From the NCBI RefSeq assembly GCF_000466985.1, contig NZ_BATC01000003.1, forward strand, positions 1-64,000: DNA of 64,000 nucleotides. The letters are read 5' to 3'. The notes below the pieces were generated by a model that worked only from the letters and a program-made list of their open reading frames with translations, did not search any database and was not told where the DNA came from. Positions 21,624 to 30,700 of this stretch are shown in pieces (positions within the stretch are counted from its first letter, which is position 1; the number at the start of each line of letters is the position of its first letter). Both the position numbers and the translations under genes were made by a program. Source of the DNA: Brevundimonas abyssalis TAR-001 (GTDB taxonomy: Bacteria > Pseudomonadota > Alphaproteobacteria > Caulobacterales > Caulobacteraceae).

Positions 21624-23267
21624 TCAGCGGGTCTCGGCGGACGCGCCGGACTCCGGAGTCCCGGCAGGCTGGGGCGGGACATGGTCCAGGGCCAGCGGGA
21701 TATGCGTCGCACCTGAGGCGACCGCGTCCAGGGTGTGCAGCGGGCGGCCCATCATGCGCTGATAGATCCAGTAGGTGGCCACCACGTCTTCCACATAGGC
21801 GCGGGCCTGGGGGACGTCGATGGTCTCGATCAGCAGCAGGGGATCCGGGTTCGGTCCCAGCCGCCGCAGGGCGCCCAGCATGGGGCCGGGCCCTGCGTTG
21901 TAGGAGGCGACCGCCCGCAGAAGATCGCCCTGGAACGCCCCCATGCCAAGCATGCGTGTGATGTAGGCCTGGCCCAGACGCAGGTTCACCGCCGGGTTCC
22001 ACAGGCGCTGGGGGTCGCGCACGAAGCCCGGATCGCCGGCCAGTTCGGCGGCGGTGGTCGGCATCACCTGCATGATGCCGTAGGCGCCCACCGAGCTGCG
22101 GGCCTGGGGCTCGAAGCCGCTTTCCTTGCGCGCAATGGCGTAGACCAGCGCCCGTTCGATGGTGAAGCCGCCCTCGGGCTCCAGCACCGGCATCGGATAG
22201 GCGTTGGCGTCGATGCGGACGGCGGAGGACAGACCGCGCCGGGGCGCCAGCCCCCGCGCCAGGGCCGCCCACAGGGTCCGGTCGTCGTCCGAGGCGCGAC
22301 GCAGGCCATTTCTCAGTTCTGTCTGGGCTTCCTCTGACCGGCCCAGTTCGTGAAAGGCCACGGCGCGGCGGGCCTGGTCGTTGGACGCCACGAAGGCCGC
22401 CAGGGCGTCCGCCTCGACCGCCATGGGCTCCGGCCCGCGGTCCGCGGCCGCGATCACAGCCATGTAGGGCTGGGGACCGAGGTTCTCGATCACCGGGTCC
22501 TCGCCCAGTTGTCGGAGGGCGATCTGGCCGTAGAAGGTGGCGGGCCAACGGCCGGCGAGGCGCAGATACTCCTGCACCCGGTCCTGCCGGCCCGAGGCAT
22601 AGGCCGCACGGCTGGTCCAGAAAGCGCCGCCGGAACGCACCCACGGATCTTCCAGCGGGTCCAGCGCCACGATCTCGAACTCGGAGAAGGCTTCGGCGAA
22701 CCGGCCCATGCGCCAGGCCGCAAGGCCGGCCGTCCAGTGATCACCCAGGGCAATCCCCAACTCATAGGCGCGCGGCAGGTCGTCGGCGTTCAGGGCGATG
22801 CGGGCTTCGCGGGGTCCGGGCGGGGTGAAGATGTCCTCGCCGACCGACTCGCCGCCGGCGGCCTGAACGCTGGCCCAGTTGCGCAGGGACGCGACCACGC
22901 CGGGGCGTCGCGGCTCGGGCGCGCCGTCGGGGCGGCGCCGAAGGGCCAGGGCGTACACACGTGGGGCCGGGGTCAGGTCCGCGTAGTCCTCCAGCCAGGC
23001 CGACAGCTCTTCATAGGTGGCGGTGTGATTGGCGTGGAACAGCCGTTCGAACTCCAGCTGGCCCAGCAGGACGCGATCCTGAATGCGGGCGGCCGTTTCA
23101 CGCGCGGCGTCCAACTGGCCCTGACGCAGGGCGTCGAAGGCGGTGGTGTAGGACAGCCGGTCGGAATCGCTCAGCGCGCGGGGCACCTGGGCCAGGCCCG
23201 CGCCCGCGCCGGCCAGCACAGCCATGAATGTCAGCGCGCCAAGGACGCGACGGCTTGTCCGCTTCAT
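21624..23267 (-). CDS. Soluble lytic murein transglycosylase
   Basis: A 547-residue exported enzyme cutting the MurNAc-GlcNAc bond of peptidoglycan with formation of 1,6-anhydroMurNAc. It begins with a signal peptide (to about residue 26, GAGLAQ), has an alpha-helical superhelical U-domain through about residue 370, and ends with an SLT catalytic domain: RKESGFEPQARSSVGAYG with catalytic Glu382, IMQVMPTTAAEL, LRLGQAYITRML and AVASYNAGPGPM. Architecture matches Slt70. The gene stands alone between the PPC-like family and the UDG gene. Confidence 0.93.
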   Translation of the reverse strand: MKRTSRRVLGALTFMAVLAGAGAGLAQVPRALSDSDRLSYTTAFDALRQGQLDAARETAARIQDRVLLGQLEFERLFHANHTATYEELSAWLEDYADLTPAPRVYALALRRRPDGAPEPRRPGVVASLRNWASVQAAGGESVGEDIFTPPGPREARIALNADDLPRAYELGIALGDHWTAGLAAWRMGRFAEAFSEFEIVALDPLEDPWVRSGGAFWTSRAAYASGRQDRVQEYLRLAGRWPATFYGQIALRQLGEDPVIENLGPQPYMAVIAAADRGPEPMAVEADALAAFVASNDQARRAVAFHELGRSEEAQTELRNGLRRASDDDRTLWAALARGLAPRRGLSSAVRIDANAYPMPVLEPEGGFTIERALVYAIARKESGFEPQARSSVGAYGIMQVMPTTAAELAGDPGFVRDPQRLWNPAVNLRLGQAYITRMLGMGAFQGDLLRAVASYNAGPGPMLGALRRLGPNPDPLLLIETIDVPQARAYVEDVVATYWIYQRMMGRPLHTLDAVASGATHIPLALDHVPPQPAGTPESGASAETR

Positions 23268-23383
23268 TGGCGGCCCCCTCCGGAATGGCTCGACCTGTCT
23301 CGATTCAGGTCGCCCCTACGCACACGGTCGGTCGTCAGGCCGCTTTCGTGCCAGCGCCATGGGGCCTCTTCAAGGCGAAAGGG

Positions 23384-24172
23384 TTAATCCGCCGCGTCCA
23401 GTGTCGCGGCCAACTCCAGCATATCCGCCCACGCCATGCGCTTGGCAATGGGCTGGCGCAGCAGGAAGGCGGGGTGCAGGGTCGGCAGGACGGGGGCCGC
23501 CACGCTGCCTTCGTTCAGCCGCCATTCCCGCCACTGACCACGCATCTTCATGATGCCCTCGTCAGTCTTCAGCACAGACCTGGCCGCCGCCGCGCCCAGC
23601 AGAAGAACGGCTTTCGGCTGGATCAGGGCGAAGGCGCGCTCGACGAAGGGGGCGCAGACCATCTGCTCCTGTGGCGTCGGGGTGCGGTTGCCGGGCGGAC
23701 GCCAGAACACCGTGTTGGTAATGAAGACCTTGTCCAGAAGGCCGGCGGCGTCGAGCATCTTGTCGAGAAGCTTGCCGGCCCGGCCCACGAAGGGCGCGCC
23801 TTGCGCATCCTCGTCCGCGCCGGGGGCCTCGCCGATGACCAGGATGGGCGCTCTGGGGGCGCCGCGCGCGAACACCGCCTGACTCGCCCCCATGTCACGC
23901 AGGGGACAGCCGGTGAAGGCGGCGATGGCGTCCTTCAGAGCGTCCAGATCGCCGGCCTGGGCGGCCAGCTGGCGGGCCTCGCCGACCGCGCCGCTGAAAT
24001 CCATAGGGGCGGAGACCGAGGCGACGGCCTTCAGGGTCGCCTTCTGCTCTGGCGGGGCGGGGACGAAGGTTCGGTCGACCGGGGCTTCTGCGAAGCACGC
24101 ATCGACGCCGGCGTCCCGCCAGAAGGCGAGAAGGCTTTCGGTCGCAGCGATTTCCGGGTTGAGCACGTTCAT
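23384..24172 (-). CDS. Uracil-DNA glycosylase, family 4-like
   Basis: A 262-residue glycosylase with an N-terminal extension of about 85 residues. The core shows GEAPGADEDAQGAPFVGRAG (water-activating loop), NTVFWRPPGNRTPTPQEQ, and LPTLHPAFLLRQP (the DNA-binding HPA/S loop). The enzyme should remove uracil from DNA. Compared with the Thermus family 4 enzyme, two of the four Fe-S cysteines are kept (GCPLRD and VCAPF) and two are replaced (the first of the N-terminal pair, and VKCRPP is VFWRPP here), so a 4Fe-4S cluster is doubtful. It is divergent from the ETF-QO gene. Confidence 0.88.
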   Translation of the reverse strand: MNVLNPEIAATESLLAFWRDAGVDACFAEAPVDRTFVPAPPEQKATLKAVASVSAPMDFSGAVGEARQLAAQAGDLDALKDAIAAFTGCPLRDMGASQAVFARGAPRAPILVIGEAPGADEDAQGAPFVGRAGKLLDKMLDAAGLLDKVFITNTVFWRPPGNRTPTPQEQMVCAPFVERAFALIQPKAVLLLGAAAARSVLKTDEGIMKMRGQWREWRLNEGSVAAPVLPTLHPAFLLRQPIAKRMAWADMLELAATLDAAD

Positions 24173-24260
24173 GGTTCAAGGACAGGGATAGTCCTTGACC
24201 ACCGTCACGTCACCTTCGGATAGTGGTTCAAACCCATAAGAAACGAGGATTCAGGGGATC

Positions 24261-26009
24261 ATGGCTGAGGATATCGTCGAAGGCGGCGCCAAAAACAAAG
24301 CTGAGGAAGCGGCCATCGGCGGCGGACTGGGCGCAGACGCCGAGCGCGAGGTCATGGAATATGACGTGGTCATCGTCGGCGCCGGGCCGGCGGGCCTGGC
24401 CTCCGCCATCCGCCTGAAGCAGCGCGCCGAGAAGGAAGGGCGAGAGCTCTCCGTGGCTGTGCTGGAAAAGGGTTCCGAGGTCGGCGCCCACATCCTGTCG
24501 GGCGCGGTGATCGACCCGTCGGGTCTGAGCCAGCTGTTCCCTGACTGGAAGGAACGCGGCGCCCCGCTGGACACGCCGGTGACCAAGGACCGGTTCCTGG
24601 TGCTGGGTCCCCAGGGCGACATCGACATCACCTGGCTGCCCCAGCCGAAGTACATGAAGAACCACGGCTGCTACATCGGTTCGCTGGCCAATCTGACCCG
24701 CTGGCTGGCCGAGCAGGCCGAGGCGCTGGGTGTGGAGGTCTATCCCGGCATGGCCGCCAGCCATGTGGTCTGGGACGAGCCCTCGGGCCGGGTGAAGGGC
24801 GTGGTCGCCGGCGTGTTCGGCATTGATCGCGAGGGCAAGAAGACCGACGATTATCAGCCGGGCATCGCGCTGCACGGCAAGTACGTCTTCATCGGCGAGG
24901 GCGTGCGCGGTTCGTTGGCCAAGACCATCATGGCCCGTCACAATCTGTGCGACGAGGCCGAGCCCCAGAAGTTCGGCATCGGGCTGAAGGAGCTGTGGCA
25001 GGTTCCGGCCGAAAAGCATCAGCCCGGCCTGGCCCAGCACACCCTGGGCTGGCCGCTGGACGACAAGACCGGGGGCGGGTCGTTCCTCTATCACTTCGGC
25101 GACCGCTATGTGGCCGTCGGCTTCGTTGTGCACCTGAACTACAAGAACCCGTTCCTGTCGCCCTTCGACGAGTTCCAGCGCTTCAAGACCCACCCGGCCA
25201 TCGCCGAGCATCTGGAGGGGGGCGAGCGCATCTCCTACGGCGCGCGGGCCATCACCGAGGGCGGCTATCAGTCGGTGCCGAAGCTGGCCTTCCCCGGCGG
25301 CGTGCTGGTGGGCTGTTCGGCCGGCTTCGTGAACGTGCCGCGCATCAAGGGCAGCCACAATGCGGTGCGCTCCGGCATCCTGGCCGCTGACGCCGCCTTT
25401 GACGCCATCGCCGCGGGGCGTTCGGGCGACGAACTGGTGGAATACCAGACCGCCTACGAGGCCTCGGACATTGCAAAGGAGCTCAGGCTCGTCCGCAATG
25501 TGAAGCCCCTGCTGTCGAAATACGGCGCGACACTGGGCACCCTGCTGGGCGGCATCGACATGCAGATCACCTCGCTGTTCGGCGGCTGGTCGCCCTGGGG
25601 CACGGTCAGGCACGGCAAGACCGATGCGGAATCCACCGGCAAGGCCAGGGACTACAAGCCGATCAAGTATCCCAAGCCGGACGGAAAGCTCAGCTTCGAC
25701 AAGCTGTCGTCGGTGTTCATCTCCAACACCAACCACGCCGAGGAGCAGCCTGCGCATCTGCGGCTGAAGGATCCCTCCATCCCCATCCGGGTCAATCTGC
25801 CCGAGTACGGAGAGCCCGCGCGGCTCTATTGCCCCGCCGGGGTCTATGAGGTGGTGTATGGGGACGAAGTGAACCGTACGGACCCGCGCTTTGTCATCAA
25901 CGCCCAGAACTGCGTCCACTGCAAAACCTGCGACATCAAGGACCCCTCGCAGAATATCGTCTGGACCACGCCTGAAGGCGGCGGCGGCCCCAATTATCCC
26001 AATATGTAA
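24261..26009 (+). CDS. Electron transfer flavoprotein-ubiquinone oxidoreductase
   Basis: A 582-residue membrane-associated flavoprotein passing electrons from ETF (fatty acid and amino acid oxidation) to ubiquinone. The FAD-binding Rossmann motif is VVIVGAGPAGLASAIRL, followed by SGAVIDP and GSFLYHFGDRYVAVGFVVHL; PRIKGSHNAVRSGILAADA is a further family segment. The 4Fe-4S ligands are in CVHCKTCDIKDPSQNI with an upstream cysteine in LYCPAGVYE. The C-terminus GGGGPNYPNM is the family ending. The first 30 residues are an unusual acidic/Gly-rich extension. It is followed by the TPR gene 15 bp downstream. Confidence 0.96.
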   Translation: MAEDIVEGGAKNKAEEAAIGGGLGADAEREVMEYDVVIVGAGPAGLASAIRLKQRAEKEGRELSVAVLEKGSEVGAHILSGAVIDPSGLSQLFPDWKERGAPLDTPVTKDRFLVLGPQGDIDITWLPQPKYMKNHGCYIGSLANLTRWLAEQAEALGVEVYPGMAASHVVWDEPSGRVKGVVAGVFGIDREGKKTDDYQPGIALHGKYVFIGEGVRGSLAKTIMARHNLCDEAEPQKFGIGLKELWQVPAEKHQPGLAQHTLGWPLDDKTGGGSFLYHFGDRYVAVGFVVHLNYKNPFLSPFDEFQRFKTHPAIAEHLEGGERISYGARAITEGGYQSVPKLAFPGGVLVGCSAGFVNVPRIKGSHNAVRSGILAADAAFDAIAAGRSGDELVEYQTAYEASDIAKELRLVRNVKPLLSKYGATLGTLLGGIDMQITSLFGGWSPWGTVRHGKTDAESTGKARDYKPIKYPKPDGKLSFDKLSSVFISNTNHAEEQPAHLRLKDPSIPIRVNLPEYGEPARLYCPAGVYEVVYGDEVNRTDPRFVINAQNCVHCKTCDIKDPSQNIVWTTPEGGGGPNYPNM

Positions 26010-26024
26010 GGCCATCCTCGCACC

Positions 26025-27791
26025 ATGACGCGCACCCTGACCGCCGCGGCGCTCGCCGCCCTGATCGCCGCCGCCACGCCCGCCCTGGCCGAACCGCTGG
26101 AGGTGGCTGGGCCGGTCCGTTTCGTCGATTTCAGCGATGTGCCGGTGGATGAGCGTGGAAGGTCCAGCTACGGCCTGTTCCTGGCGGGCCGCAACGCCAT
26201 GGCCCTGGGCGAAAGCAGCACGGGCGCCGATTATCTGGCCGCCGCCCAGGCCGCCGAACCGGATCAGACCCGTCTGAGGGACCAGGCCTTCACCTCGGCG
26301 CTGCTGGCCGGAGATCTGGATGTGGCCGCGCGCCTGTCGCCCAGCGGTGAGGGCGTCAGCCCCACCGTGGCCGAGGCCGGCCGCCTTGTCTCGGTGGTGC
26401 GGACCTATGGCGCCGGCGACGCCCGACAGGCCAACGCCGTGCTGACGGGCCAGCCCATCGGCTTCCCCCACGCCCGCGCCGGGCTGTTCGTCCAGCCCTG
26501 GATCGCCGCCGCTGCGGGGGACTGGGACCGCGCCCTGGCCGAGCCGCCCGCCAACGTGGATCCTCTCGCACGTCTGTTCGCCCGCTATCATCGCGCCCTG
26601 CTTCTGGAGCAACGCCGGGACTATGCGACGGCGGAATCGATCCTCGGCGAACTGGCCGGGGCCGCGCCCACGGCGCCGCTGTTCCGCACCGCCTATGGCG
26701 AATTCCTCGAACGACGGGGACGGCGTGATGAGGCTCTCGCCCTGTTCGACGCCGCGATCGAGGCCGGGGCCACGGATCTGACGACCCGTCTGGCGCGCGA
26801 CCGCGTCGTGTCGCGCGGCCGCCCCGTGCCGGTTCCGACCCTGCGCGAAGGCGCGGCCCTGGGGCTCGGTGCGGCTGCGGCCGCAGCCCTGGCTGAAGAG
26901 AACAACGAGTTCGCCGCCGTCTATCTGCGCCTGGCCCTGGGGCTGGACGAGAGTGACCAGACCCGTCTGTTGCTGGGCCAGACCCTGCAGGAAGCCGGCC
27001 TGACCACCGCCGCCCGCGCGACCTTCGCCGAAATCGGCATGGGCGAACCGATCCTGTATGCGGCCGCTCGCCAGCAGATGGCCTGGAGTTATCAGGAGGA
27101 CGACCGGGACGAGGACGCCCTGATCCATGCCCGCGAGGCGCTGAACGCGGCCCCTGAGGATCCGCAGGCGGTCTACGGCCTTGCCGGCCTGCTGACGTCG
27201 CAGGAGCGGTATCAGGAGGCGCTGGAGTTGCTGAACGGCCCCGCCCTGAACACGGGCGACCAGTCCTGGCAGGTGCGTTTCACCCGGGGCGCGGTCTATG
27301 AATCCCTGGGTCGCTTCGAGGAAGCCGAGGCCGAGCTTTGGGCGGCCTTGCAGGAGGAGCCTGACAACGCCGAGGTGCTGAACTATCTGGGCTATATGTG
27401 GGTCGACAGCGGCCAGCGGGTGCATCAGGGCGCCGAGATGATCGCGCGCGCCGTGGCGGCTGAGCCGGACTCCGGCCACATCCAGGACTCGCTGGGCTGG
27501 GCCCAGTATCGCCAGGGCCAGTTCGAGGCGGCGGTCGAGACCCTGGAGCTGGCCGTGTCGCTGGAGCCGGGCAACGCGGTCATCAACGACCATCTGGGCG
27601 ACGCCTACTGGCAGGTCGGTCGGCGGCGGGAGGCGGAATTCCAGTGGAGCCGCGCCCTGAGCCTGGCTCCCGAGCCGGATCTGCGCGCGCAGGTCGAGGC
27701 CAAGCTGGAGCGCGGACTGGGCGCCGTTCAGTCCGTCAGCGCCGTCGCCCGCGCCGACAACGGCCAGAGCGCCAGCCCCGTCAATCCGTGA
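26025..27791 (+). CDS. Exported TPR-repeat protein
   Basis: A 588-residue protein with a signal peptide (ALIAAATPALAEPL) followed by tetratricopeptide repeats through most of its length. The clearest TPR units are in the C-terminal half, for example AVYGLAGLLTSQERYQEALELL, NAEVLNYLGYMWVDSG and IQDSLGWAQYRQGQFEAAVE. TPR arrays mediate protein contacts, and this type is common in alphaproteobacterial envelopes. Its stop overlaps the GTG start of ispE (GTGA), so the two genes are probably translated together. The partner is unknown. Confidence 0.85.
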   Translation: MTRTLTAAALAALIAAATPALAEPLEVAGPVRFVDFSDVPVDERGRSSYGLFLAGRNAMALGESSTGADYLAAAQAAEPDQTRLRDQAFTSALLAGDLDVAARLSPSGEGVSPTVAEAGRLVSVVRTYGAGDARQANAVLTGQPIGFPHARAGLFVQPWIAAAAGDWDRALAEPPANVDPLARLFARYHRALLLEQRRDYATAESILGELAGAAPTAPLFRTAYGEFLERRGRRDEALALFDAAIEAGATDLTTRLARDRVVSRGRPVPVPTLREGAALGLGAAAAAALAEENNEFAAVYLRLALGLDESDQTRLLLGQTLQEAGLTTAARATFAEIGMGEPILYAAARQQMAWSYQEDDRDEDALIHAREALNAAPEDPQAVYGLAGLLTSQERYQEALELLNGPALNTGDQSWQVRFTRGAVYESLGRFEEAEAELWAALQEEPDNAEVLNYLGYMWVDSGQRVHQGAEMIARAVAAEPDSGHIQDSLGWAQYRQGQFEAAVETLELAVSLEPGNAVINDHLGDAYWQVGRRREAEFQWSRALSLAPEPDLRAQVEAKLERGLGAVQSVSAVARADNGQSASPVNP

Positions 27792-28663
27792 GCACCGCCG
27801 AACCGGCCTGGCGTCTTGCCCCGGCCAAGGTGAACCTGTTCCTGCACGTGGGGCCGCCGGGCGCTGACGGCTATCACCCGCTGGTGAGCCTGGCGGTGTT
27901 CGCCGACACGGGCGACCGCGTGGCGGTGGAACGCGCCGACGCCTTTCGTCTGGAGACCACCGGACCTTTCGCGGCGCGCATCGACGGCGGGCCGAACCTG
28001 GTCGAGACCGCGCTGGACGCAATGGCTCGCGCCGTGGGTCTGGACCGCCTGCCGGTGCATGTGCGGCTGGACAAGCGCCTGCCGGTGGCGGCGGGCCTCG
28101 GCGGCGGATCGTCGGACGCGGCGACGGTCATGAAGGCCGCGCGCGAGGTGCTCGACCTTGATCTGGACGACGCGGCCCTGACCCGCATCGCCGAACCCCT
28201 CGGCGCCGACATGGCCATGTGTCTCGCCGCGCGGCCCGTGATCGCCCGGGGCAGGGGAGAGGTGCTGAGCCCGGCGCCGAGCCTGCCGGACATTCACGCC
28301 GTGCTGCTGAATCCCGGCGTTCCATCGCCTACGGGCGCGGTCTACCGGGCCTTTGACGAAGCGGCCCGCCCGGCGGCGGACGCGCCGGACATGCCTGCCG
28401 GGTTCGCCTCGGCCTCAGAACTGGCGGACTGGCTGAAAACCACGCGCAACGATCTGGAGGCGCCCGCCATCGGCCTCGCGCCCCTGATCGGCACGGCTCT
28501 GGAGGCGGCGGGTTCGGCGCGCGGCGCTCTGGCTGCCCGGGTCACCGGATCGGGCGCCTCCGTCTTCGCCCTGTTCGAGACGGCAGAGGGCGCGCGCTCT
28601 GCCGCTGACGTCCTGTCACAGGCTCATCCGGGCTGGTGGGTCGCGCCCTGCCGCCTGGCCTGA
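27788..28663 (+). CDS. ispE: 4-diphosphocytidyl-2-C-methyl-D-erythritol kinase
   Basis: A 291-residue GHMP kinase of the MEP isoprenoid pathway. The N-terminus APAKVNLFLHV carries the substrate-binding lysine, LPVAAGLGGGSSDAATVM is the ATP-binding GHMP motif, and VTGSGASVFALF is the C-terminal motif. The start is GTG 27788, which overlaps the TPR gene stop; the longer frame upstream is a shadow of the TPR gene. Length equals that of family members (about 285). Confidence 0.94.
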   Translation: MSTAEPAWRLAPAKVNLFLHVGPPGADGYHPLVSLAVFADTGDRVAVERADAFRLETTGPFAARIDGGPNLVETALDAMARAVGLDRLPVHVRLDKRLPVAAGLGGGSSDAATVMKAAREVLDLDLDDAALTRIAEPLGADMAMCLAARPVIARGRGEVLSPAPSLPDIHAVLLNPGVPSPTGAVYRAFDEAARPAADAPDMPAGFASASELADWLKTTRNDLEAPAIGLAPLIGTALEAAGSARGALAARVTGSGASVFALFETAEGARSAADVLSQAHPGWWVAPCRLA

Positions 28664-28791
28664 GGCCGGGTCCGGCACGAATCTTCCCTGCGGCTGCAGG
28701 GAACACAGCGGGCCGATGCCGGATTGTCCTTTCAGAAGTCGGGTTATCCGGCCGCTGGCACGCGGCGGCCGAACTGAGAAGGAGACCACCG

Positions 28792-29304
28792 ATGCTTCGC
28801 AAGCGCCTGATGACGGCCAGTGCGGCGGCGGCCCTGTTCTTGGCCCCGACCGCTATCGCTCAGGAAACCGACCCCGTGAGCCCGGCGAACACGCCGCCGG
28901 ACGCCATGCAGACCAATCCCATGGAGCCGCCGCCGCCGGCGCCCGGCCAACGTCCGGTGTCCGCCATGCCCGACGGCGCAGTGCCCTATGAGCAGGTCGA
29001 GGAGGAAGGCTGGAGCGCGCCGACCGACATCGATGCCGACACAGATTCCTCTGAGCCCATGGACGCAGCGCCAACGGAGCCGCCGTCGCCGATGACGCCC
29101 CGCCCCGACCCGGCGATGCCGGTCGAGCCGATGGAGACGCCGACCGACATGGAGGCCCCGACGCCGGATCCCATGAATCCAGCCAATCAGGACAGGATTG
29201 ATCCGCCGCAGGACGCGCCCATGCCGACGCCGCCCATTGATCCGGCGCCGGACGCGGGCGAGGAGGATGACGACCCCATGGATCCGGAGCCACCGGGCCT
29301 CTGA
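28792..29304 (+). CDS. Secreted Pro/Met/Asp-rich low-complexity protein
   Basis: A 170-residue exported protein: signal peptide MLRKRLMTASAAAALFLA ending near AIAQ, then a chain rich in Pro, Met, Asp and Glu with repeats of the type DPMNP, MPVEPME, MPTPPIDP. No fold or enzyme motif is evident, and it is probably disordered. Methionine density suggests metal (copper) binding or oxidant scavenging, but this is only a guess. A strong AAGGAG lies 9 bases before the ATG. It stands alone between ispE and glyQ. Confidence 0.75.
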   Translation: MLRKRLMTASAAAALFLAPTAIAQETDPVSPANTPPDAMQTNPMEPPPPAPGQRPVSAMPDGAVPYEQVEEEGWSAPTDIDADTDSSEPMDAAPTEPPSPMTPRPDPAMPVEPMETPTDMEAPTPDPMNPANQDRIDPPQDAPMPTPPIDPAPDAGEEDDDPMDPEPPGL

Positions 29305-29375
29305 ACGTCGCCATCCGGCATTGATGCACAAGGCGGCGGGCCCTATGGTCCGCCGTCTTTTTTCGCGCCCGCGAA

Positions 29376-30296
29376 ATGCCCGCAAATCCGGATACGGCCT
29401 TGTCTTCCAGGACGACTGAACCGCTGAGTTTCCAGGACCTGATCCTGACCCTGCACGCCTACTGGAGCGAGAAGGGCTGCGCGATCCTGCAACCCTATGA
29501 CATCGAGGTGGGGGCGGGCACCCTGCACCCGGCCACGGTGCTGCGCGCCCTGGGCCCGCGCCCGTGGAAGGCCGCCTACGTCCAGCCCAGCCGCCGCCCC
29601 GGCGACGGCCGCTATGGCGAAAATCCGAACCGCCTCCAGCATTATTACCAGTACCAAGTTATTCTGAAGCCGAATCCGGACGATCTGCAGGATCTGTATC
29701 TGAACAGCCTGAAGCGGATCGGGATCGATCCGAAGCTGCACGACATCCGGTTTGTGGAGGACGACTGGGAGAACCCCACGGTGGGGGCCTGGGGGCTGGG
29801 CTGGGAGGTCTGGTGCGACGGGATGGAGGTGACGCAGTTCACCTATTTCCAGGGCGTCGGCGGCATCGAGGTGGACGTGGTATCGGGCGAGCTGACCTAC
29901 GGCCTCGAGCGGCTGGCCATGTATGTGCAGGGCGTCGACAACGTCTATGACCTGCGCTTCAACAACGACGGCGTCACCTATGGCGAGGTGTTCCTGGAGA
30001 ACGAGCGCCAGCAGTCGGAAGCCAATTTCCACGGCTATGACGTGGACGGGCTGAAGCGCCGCTTCGAGGACATGGTGGGCGAGGTCTCGCGCTTCCTGGC
30101 CATGACCGGACCGCAGGGCCAGGCGCTGGTCCTGCCCGCCTATGATCAGGTGCTGAAGGCCAGCCACCTGTTCAACCTGATGGACGCCCGTGGCGCCATC
30201 GCCGTGGCCGAACGGCAGAGCTACATCGGCCGCATCCGGGACCTGTGCAAAGCGTGTGCGCTCGCCTACGTCGAACAAGAGCGGAAGACAGCGTGA
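29376..30296 (+). CDS. glyQ: Glycyl-tRNA synthetase alpha subunit
   Basis: The 306-residue catalytic class II subunit of the two-subunit GlyRS. Family stretches include [77 protein letters not shown] and FTYFQGVGG. It charges tRNA-Gly together with GlyS. Its stop overlaps by GTGA with a small gene that separates it from glyS, whereas in most genomes the two subunits are adjacent. Confidence 0.97.
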   Translation: MPANPDTALSSRTTEPLSFQDLILTLHAYWSEKGCAILQPYDIEVGAGTLHPATVLRALGPRPWKAAYVQPSRRPGDGRYGENPNRLQHYYQYQVILKPNPDDLQDLYLNSLKRIGIDPKLHDIRFVEDDWENPTVGAWGLGWEVWCDGMEVTQFTYFQGVGGIEVDVVSGELTYGLERLAMYVQGVDNVYDLRFNNDGVTYGEVFLENERQQSEANFHGYDVDGLKRRFEDMVGEVSRFLAMTGPQGQALVLPAYDQVLKASHLFNLMDARGAIAVAERQSYIGRIRDLCKACALAYVEQERKTA

Positions 30297-30700
30297 CCAG
30301 CGACCGCGTCATAACCTTGGCGGACAGACGCAGCGCAAAGTCCGAAGCGGTGTCAGGCATGGTGTCGTTTTCAAACAGCGCGCTCCGGTTGCCGTTCCAC
30401 AAGGTCGAGTATGCTCCACGCTGGACGGTCACGGCCCTGGCGGAGATCGGCGAGGGTCAGCGGACGATCGAGGCTTCTATTGTCGGGTATGCGCTCGACG
30501 AGGAAACCCCCATGGGATGGGTTGATCGGACCGAGGCGGGCCTTGCCGCGGAATTCATGGTTGGCGTCGAGCATGCAGAAATGATTCAGGCTCTGGCGCT
30601 CAGCCCCATCCCTTTCATCATCCAGATCGAGTTTTCAGCCGATCAGACCGGAGCCGTCCGCAGCCTGAAGCTGTCGGTCAACCGTGAGCAGCAGACCTGA
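30293..30700 (+). CDS. Hypothetical protein between glyQ and glyS
   Basis: A 135-residue soluble protein that I do not recognise. The preferred start is GTG 30293, overlapping the glyQ stop (GTGA); its own stop shares one base with the glyS start (TGATG), so it is tightly coupled to both. No signal peptide or membrane helix is present. The body alternates strands and acidic helices ([50 protein letters not shown]). GC content is about 61% over 30301-30660 by hand count, below most of its surroundings. Position suggests a link with glycyl-tRNA synthetase expression or assembly, without direct evidence. Confidence 0.75.
   Translation: MTSDRVITLADRRSAKSEAVSGMVSFSNSALRLPFHKVEYAPRWTVTALAEIGEGQRTIEASIVGYALDEETPMGWVDRTEAGLAAEFMVGVEHAEMIQALALSPIPFIIQIEFSADQTGAVRSLKLSVNREQQT

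Noticed and set aside
24228..28022. A 1264-codon open frame on the minus strand
   Set aside because: It lies antisense to the ETF-QO, TPR and ispE genes, which have clear families; its translation has no recognisable domain. Such frames are common in GC-rich DNA.
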